Source: CAKZNE01 sp040222435 (GTDB lineage: Bacteria; Bacteroidota; Bacteroidia; Flavobacteriales; Schleiferiaceae). Taken from it: DNA of 64,000 nt. Every line of letters begins with the position of its first letter. Position 1 is the stretch's first letter. The DNA is taken from NCBI GenBank assembly GCA_965212245.1, contig OZ243107.1, positions 3,410,001 to 3,474,000 of the forward strand. The letters are read 5' to 3'. Positions 60,211-64,000 of the stretch are shown here, in pieces. The notes beneath the pieces were generated by a model. The model worked only from the letters and a program-made list of their open reading frames with translations, was not told where the DNA came from and searched no databases. The position numbers and the translations under genes were made by a program.

Positions 60211-62439
60211 ATGACAGAAGCAGAGCTTGAACTAGAAAATAAAGAAATCTCCAAACGCTTTCAGTCCCTGTTGCGCATCATGAAAGATCGCCTGGATGAA
60301 AACGATAAAGAAATGATCCGTAAAGCGTTTGACCTGGCCCGTGATGCACATGCCGAGGTACGCAGAAAATCAGGTGAACCCTATATATTCCATCCCCTGG
60401 AAGTAGCCACTATCGTAGCTAAAGAAATCGGACTGGGTCCGGTTTCCGTATCAGCAGCACTAATCCATGATGTGGTGGAAGACAGTGATTACACACTTGA
60501 AGATATCGATCGTCTGTTTGGAGAAGAAATAGCCCGGATTATTGACGGGCTTACCAAAATATCCGGGGTGTTTGATCAAAATATTTCCTTACAGGCGGAG
60601 AACTTTCGAAAAATGCTACTCACCTTATCAGACGACATAAGGGTGATCCTGATAAAGCTGGCAGATCGTCTGCATAATATGCGTACCATGGAAAGCATGC
60701 CTCCCCATAAACAGGTGAAAATTGCATCCGAAACACTTTATTTATACGCACCTCTGGCCCATCGTATTGGTTTGTATAATTTCAAAACCGAATTGGAAGA
60801 CCTCAGTCTTAAGTATACCGAGCCTGAGGTATACCGGGATATTGTACTCAATATTAAATCATCAGAAGCCGGGGAAATCAAATACCTCAAGAAATTCTCT
60901 TCCGTAATTAAGAAAAACCTCAAAAAGGAAAGCTTTGATTTCATTATAAAAGAGCGCACCAAGTCCATTTACAGCATCCGTAAAAAAATGGTGAATCAGG
61001 GCGTGAGCTTTGATGAGATCTATGATAAGTTTGCTATTCGCATTATCCTGAAATCCAGTCCTGAGCACGAAAAAGCCGATTGTTGGCGGGTATACTCTAT
61101 AGTAACCGATCATTACCGGCCCAACCCTGAACGTTTACGAGATTGGATATCCGCTCCTAAAGCCAATGGTTATGAATCATTACATACTACTGTAATGGGG
61201 CCTGATGGCCACTGGGTTGAAGTACAAATACGAAGTGAACGAATGGATGAAGTAGCCGAAAAAGGTTATGCAGCTCATTGGAAATATAAAGAGGATGCAA
61301 GTGGTGTAAATAAACTGGACTTGTGGATATCACGTATTCGCGAAATGCTGGAGAACAATGATGGTTCTGCACTTGAGTTTGTGGATGAATTTAAGACTGA
61401 CCTTTTTGCGGACGAGATCTACGTATTTACTCCCAAAGGAGAGCTTAAAATATTACCGGTAAATGCCACTCCCCTGGACTTTTCCTTTAATATCCACACG
61501 GACATAGGTTTAAAAACACTAGGCGCCAAGGTCAATGGCCGGCTGGTACCTCTGAACTATAAACTGCACAGTGGAGATCAGGTAGAGATTATTACCTCCC
61601 TCAAGCAAAAGCCCAAAGAAGAATGGCTAAATTATGTAGTAACCTCTAAAGCCAAGGGTAATATAAAATCGACTCTGCGTTCCGAACAAAAAGAAGTGGC
61701 TACGGAGGGTAAGGAGATCTTAAAGCGTAAACTGAATTATATTAAGGTTAAGCCCAGTGAGAACCTTATTCAGGAGATGGTAAAATACTTTCATCTGAAA
61801 AACTCAACGGAACTGTACTACAAAATAGCCGTGGGTGTAATTGACAATAGCCAGATCAAGGAGTTTATGCGTGATCAGTCGCAAGGTTTCTACTCCTACC
61901 TTAAGAACCGCATACTGGGTAAATCGCGGAAAACAGAGAAGGCTGCTATTAAGTCTAAAAAAGAAGATTCAGGAAAAAGTTCGAAAAAGATTCTGGTTTT
62001 TGGAAATGAAGAAACTGAACTGGATTATAAGCTGGCTAAATGCTGCAACCCTATTGCCGGAGATGATGTTTTTGGTTTTATTACCGCCAGTGAAGGAATT
62101 AAGGTGCATCATAAGAATTGCCCTAATGCTATTTATCTGCAGTCCAATTTTGCGCGTAGAGTTATCAAAGCCAAGTGGGCCAGCAGTGAGCAGTCTGAAT
62201 TTTCCATTGTATTGGTTATCCGTGGTATTGATACTGTAGGCCTGGTAAATAAAGTTACCCAAATCATTTCCAATGACCTTAACGTGAATATCCGAAGCAT
62301 CAATATTGCCGGTGGTGAAGGTATTTTTGAAGGTCTGATTACTGTGGTAGTGCGTGATAAAACCCACCTTAGCAAGATTATGGAGAAACTCAAAGTGGTA
62401 GAAGGCGTTACCTCTGTAGAACGGAGGTATGCTGAATGA
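60211..62439 (+). CDS. Bifunctional (p)ppGpp synthetase/hydrolase, RelA/SpoT family
   Basis: A 742-residue Rel enzyme that makes and degrades the stringent-response alarmone. The hydrolase HD domain has HPLEVATIV and ALIHDVVEDSDYT (HDxxED, about residues 88-99), so hydrolysis should work. The synthetase domain has KANGYESLHTTVMGPDG and EVQIRSERMDEVAEKGYAAH. Then come the TGS domain (DEIYVFTPKGELKILP, about 400), a helical/zinc-finger region (KLAKCCNPIAGDDVFGF) and a C-terminal ACT domain (NVNIRSINIAGGEGIFEG). All parts are present, so it is a full-length Rel. A TATATTCG box precedes it. Confidence 0.96.
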   Translation: MTEAELELENKEISKRFQSLLRIMKDRLDENDKEMIRKAFDLARDAHAEVRRKSGEPYIFHPLEVATIVAKEIGLGPVSVSAALIHDVVEDSDYTLEDIDRLFGEEIARIIDGLTKISGVFDQNISLQAENFRKMLLTLSDDIRVILIKLADRLHNMRTMESMPPHKQVKIASETLYLYAPLAHRIGLYNFKTELEDLSLKYTEPEVYRDIVLNIKSSEAGEIKYLKKFSSVIKKNLKKESFDFIIKERTKSIYSIRKKMVNQGVSFDEIYDKFAIRIILKSSPEHEKADCWRVYSIVTDHYRPNPERLRDWISAPKANGYESLHTTVMGPDGHWVEVQIRSERMDEVAEKGYAAHWKYKEDASGVNKLDLWISRIREMLENNDGSALEFVDEFKTDLFADEIYVFTPKGELKILPVNATPLDFSFNIHTDIGLKTLGAKVNGRLVPLNYKLHSGDQVEIITSLKQKPKEEWLNYVVTSKAKGNIKSTLRSEQKEVATEGKEILKRKLNYIKVKPSENLIQEMVKYFHLKNSTELYYKIAVGVIDNSQIKEFMRDQSQGFYSYLKNRILGKSRKTEKAAIKSKKEDSGKSSKKILVFGNEETELDYKLAKCCNPIAGDDVFGFITASEGIKVHHKNCPNAIYLQSNFARRVIKAKWASSEQSEFSIVLVIRGIDTVGLVNKVTQIISNDLNVNIRSINIAGGEGIFEGLITVVVRDKTHLSKIMEKLKVVEGVTSVERRYAE

Positions 62440-62447
62440 TTAATTGT

Positions 62448-62455
62448 TAACTTTG
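62448..62455 (+). promoter_or_regulatory. -7 promoter box TAACTTTG (Fur-family gene)
   Basis: TAnnTTTG match 12 bp before the ATG at 62468. It overlaps the longer open frame that starts at 62444, which argues for the later start. Confidence 0.55.
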
Positions 62456-62467
62456 CGCCTTTCTAAG

Positions 62468-62926
62468 ATGATGACGGATCAGGAATTTGAAACAGTAAAA
62501 ACCGTGTTCACGGAGTACCTGGAAAAGAACGGCCAGCGCAAAACGCCTGAGCGGTACGCTATCCTGCGGGAGATTTATGATCACGATGAACATTTTGACA
62601 TAGAATCTCTCTACATCATCATGAAAAATAAAAAGTATCGGGTGAGTCGTGCCACCCTGTACAATACCATTGAGCTTTTGCTGGATTCAAAACTGGTACG
62701 CAAACACCAGTTCGGACAAAACCAATCGTATTATGAAAAGTCATTTTACAATAAACAGCACGATCATATTATTATAACCGATACCGGGGAGGTTCTTGAA
62801 TTTTGCGACCCCCGTATTCAGCAGATCAAAGACACAGTAGCTGATATCTTTGGTATCAATATCAATTCACATTCGCTATACCTCTATGGTACACGCGCCA
62901 AAGAGGATCAAACCGAAAACAACTGA
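62468..62926 (+). CDS. Fur family transcriptional regulator
   Basis: A 152-residue metal- or peroxide-responsive repressor type. It has the winged-helix domain (GQRKTPERYAILREIYDHDE, then VSRATLYNTIELLLDSKLV) and the dimerisation domain (QHDHIIITDTGEVLEFCDP). The CxxC pairs that hold structural zinc in classical Fur are missing: IITDTGE stands where ICTDCG is usual. The putative regulatory metal site His/Glu residues (HFDIES, HDHI) are kept. It could be Fur, PerR or Zur; the sequence does not decide. Positioned between rel and purA, 28 bp before purA. Confidence 0.92.
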   Translation: MMTDQEFETVKTVFTEYLEKNGQRKTPERYAILREIYDHDEHFDIESLYIIMKNKKYRVSRATLYNTIELLLDSKLVRKHQFGQNQSYYEKSFYNKQHDHIIITDTGEVLEFCDPRIQQIKDTVADIFGININSHSLYLYGTRAKEDQTENN

Positions 62927-62954
62927 TTAACAACAACACACAAACGGGTATTTA

Positions 62955-64000
62955 ATGGCTGTAGATGTATTATTGGGTCTCCAATGGGGTGACGAAGGAA
63001 AAGGTAAGATCGTGGACGTACTTACACGTCAATATGATATTATAGCCCGCTTTCAGGGTGGACCTAATGCCGGACACACGCTGGAATTTGAGAACATCAA
63101 ACACGTTTTACACACCATCCCCTCCGGGATATTTCATAAGGGCATTAAAAACCTGGTGGGTAACGGAGTGGTTATTGACCCTATCATATTTAAAAAAGAG
63201 ATTGATGCTCTTTTAAAATACGGAGTAAACATCAATGAAACATTGCTTATCTCACGTAAGGCTCATTTGATCCTTCCTTCTCACCGTATTCTTGATGCCG
63301 CATCTGAAGCTGCAAAAGGTAAAAATAAGATTGGTTCTACCCTTAAGGGTATCGGTCCTACCTATATGGATAAAACCGGACGCAACGGTTTACGTGTAGG
63401 AGATATTGAACTGAGTGATTTTAAGGCACGCTACGATGCGCTGGTAGAAAAACACCGCCAGATACTAAGCCACTATGATTATAGTGATTACAATCTGGAA
63501 GCTATGGAAACCGAATGGATGGAAGCTATAGATTTTCTTCGCTCCCTAAACCTTATAGATTCTGAGCATTACATTAACAATGCTATTAAATCAGGAAAAT
63601 CGGTTTTAGCCGAAGGAGCACAGGGTTCACTGCTGGATGTGGATTTTGGAAGTTACCCCTTTGTTACCTCCAGCACCACCATGTGTGCTGGTAGCTGTAC
63701 CGGTTTAGGAATTGCGCCCACCCGTATAAAAGAAGTGTTCGGTATTTTTAAAGCCTATTGTACCCGTGTGGGTAGTGGTCCCTTCCCTACTGAGTTACAC
63801 GATGCTACGGGTGATGATCTACGCGCCAAAGGTCATGAGTTTGGTGCTACTACCGGACGCCCCAGGCGTTGTGGATGGCTGGATCTTCCCGCCCTTAAAT
63901 ATGCCATTGACATTAATGGCGTTACCCGCCTTATTATGATGAAGGCTGATGTGTTAAGCGGGTTTGAAACCCTGAAGGTTTGTGTGGGTTATAAATATAA
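62955..64000 (+). CDS. purA: Adenylosuccinate synthase, N-terminal part
   Basis: Cut by the right edge; about 348 residues are visible from the ATG at 62955. It joins IMP and aspartate using GTP, the first committed step to AMP. The GTP-binding loop WGDEGKGKIVD (about residues 11-21), FQGGPNAGHT, the IMP-loop segment STLKGIGPTYMDKTGRNGLR and GHEFGATTGRPRRCGWLD are all typical. It probably shares the Fur-family gene's transcript. Confidence 0.96.
   Translation, partial: MAVDVLLGLQWGDEGKGKIVDVLTRQYDIIARFQGGPNAGHTLEFENIKHVLHTIPSGIFHKGIKNLVGNGVVIDPIIFKKEIDALLKYGVNINETLLISRKAHLILPSHRILDAASEAAKGKNKIGSTLKGIGPTYMDKTGRNGLRVGDIELSDFKARYDALVEKHRQILSHYDYSDYNLEAMETEWMEAIDFLRSLNLIDSEHYINNAIKSGKSVLAEGAQGSLLDVDFGSYPFVTSSTTMCAGSCTGLGIAPTRIKEVFGIFKAYCTRVGSGPFPTELHDATGDDLRAKGHEFGATTGRPRRCGWLDLPALKYAIDINGVTRLIMMKADVLSGFETLKVCVGYKY

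Overview
The window looks like chromosomal DNA of a free-living Flavobacteriales bacterium (Bacteroidota). The evidence is three secreted proteins with type IX secretion (T9SS) C-terminal sorting tails, the bacillithiol enzyme BshC, an LruC-domain lipoprotein, a TPR-LuxR sensor-regulator, a glutamate formimidoyltransferase histidine pathway, and promoters of the form TAnnTTTG or TAnnTTCG in place of a sigma70 -10 box. Genus cannot be settled from the sequence; a Cryomorphaceae/Schleiferiaceae-type marine flavobacterium is a guess.

Layout. 1-3847: a lipoprotein dipeptidyl peptidase III (cut by the left edge), a T9SS protein and bshC. 3848-11149: an accessory island with several unknown genes, dispersed repeats and large hairpins. 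11150-16828: DNA repair and housekeeping genes (exonuclease/GIY-YIG fusion, Fpg-like glycosylase, YebC, DUF4235, DUF1206, FabH). 16902-36511: envelope and secreted functions (T9SS proteins, TPR-LuxR regulator, S41 and M48 peptidases, SGNH hydrolase, LruC lipoprotein, a 2093-residue adhesin-like protein), plus small-molecule binding proteins and an AlkD-like protein. 36652-39540: alpha/beta hydrolase, msrB, trmD, rplS. 39532-46871: OmpA-like, AsmA-like, dicarboxylate symporter, aroC. 46995-50237: hutI-hutG-ftcD, histidine degradation from imidazolonepropionate to glutamate. 50209-64000: membrane proteins, a short SSB, TerC, glyA, fumarylacetoacetase, relA/spoT, a Fur-family regulator and purA (cut by the right edge).

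The most unusual part is 4902-10977. Same-strand, mostly promoterless genes alternate with long imperfect hairpins that begin near AAC and end in GTT. Two hairpins (about 6856-6982 and 8285-8410) have the same size and architecture but unrelated arm sequences. In two units the first bases after the entry GTT are the exact reverse complement of the bases that open the unit's own exit hairpin (GTTGGCGGG with CCCGCCAAC; GTTACCTGC with GCAGGTAAC). This is the logic of integron cassettes and attC sites, but there is no integrase in the window and the core does not match the classical GTTRRRY. The units carry a 621-residue protein with an HD-phosphohydrolase-like N-terminus and a PD-(D/E)xK-like C-terminus (possible defence protein), two unknown proteins, a gene remnant, and a Crp/Fnr-type regulator with a short-chain dehydrogenase. 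The last two promoters share a matching 7-2-7 operator at identical spacing.

Two further regulatory oddities sit in the island: a five-unit, 22-bp-period array of CATTTAAATG palindromes (4065-4174), and a minus-strand transcription unit of about 160 nt (7139-7297) with a perfect 31-bp Fur-family-like palindrome, a TATATTTG promoter box and a strong terminator but no gene, which looks like an iron- or peroxide-regulated small RNA.
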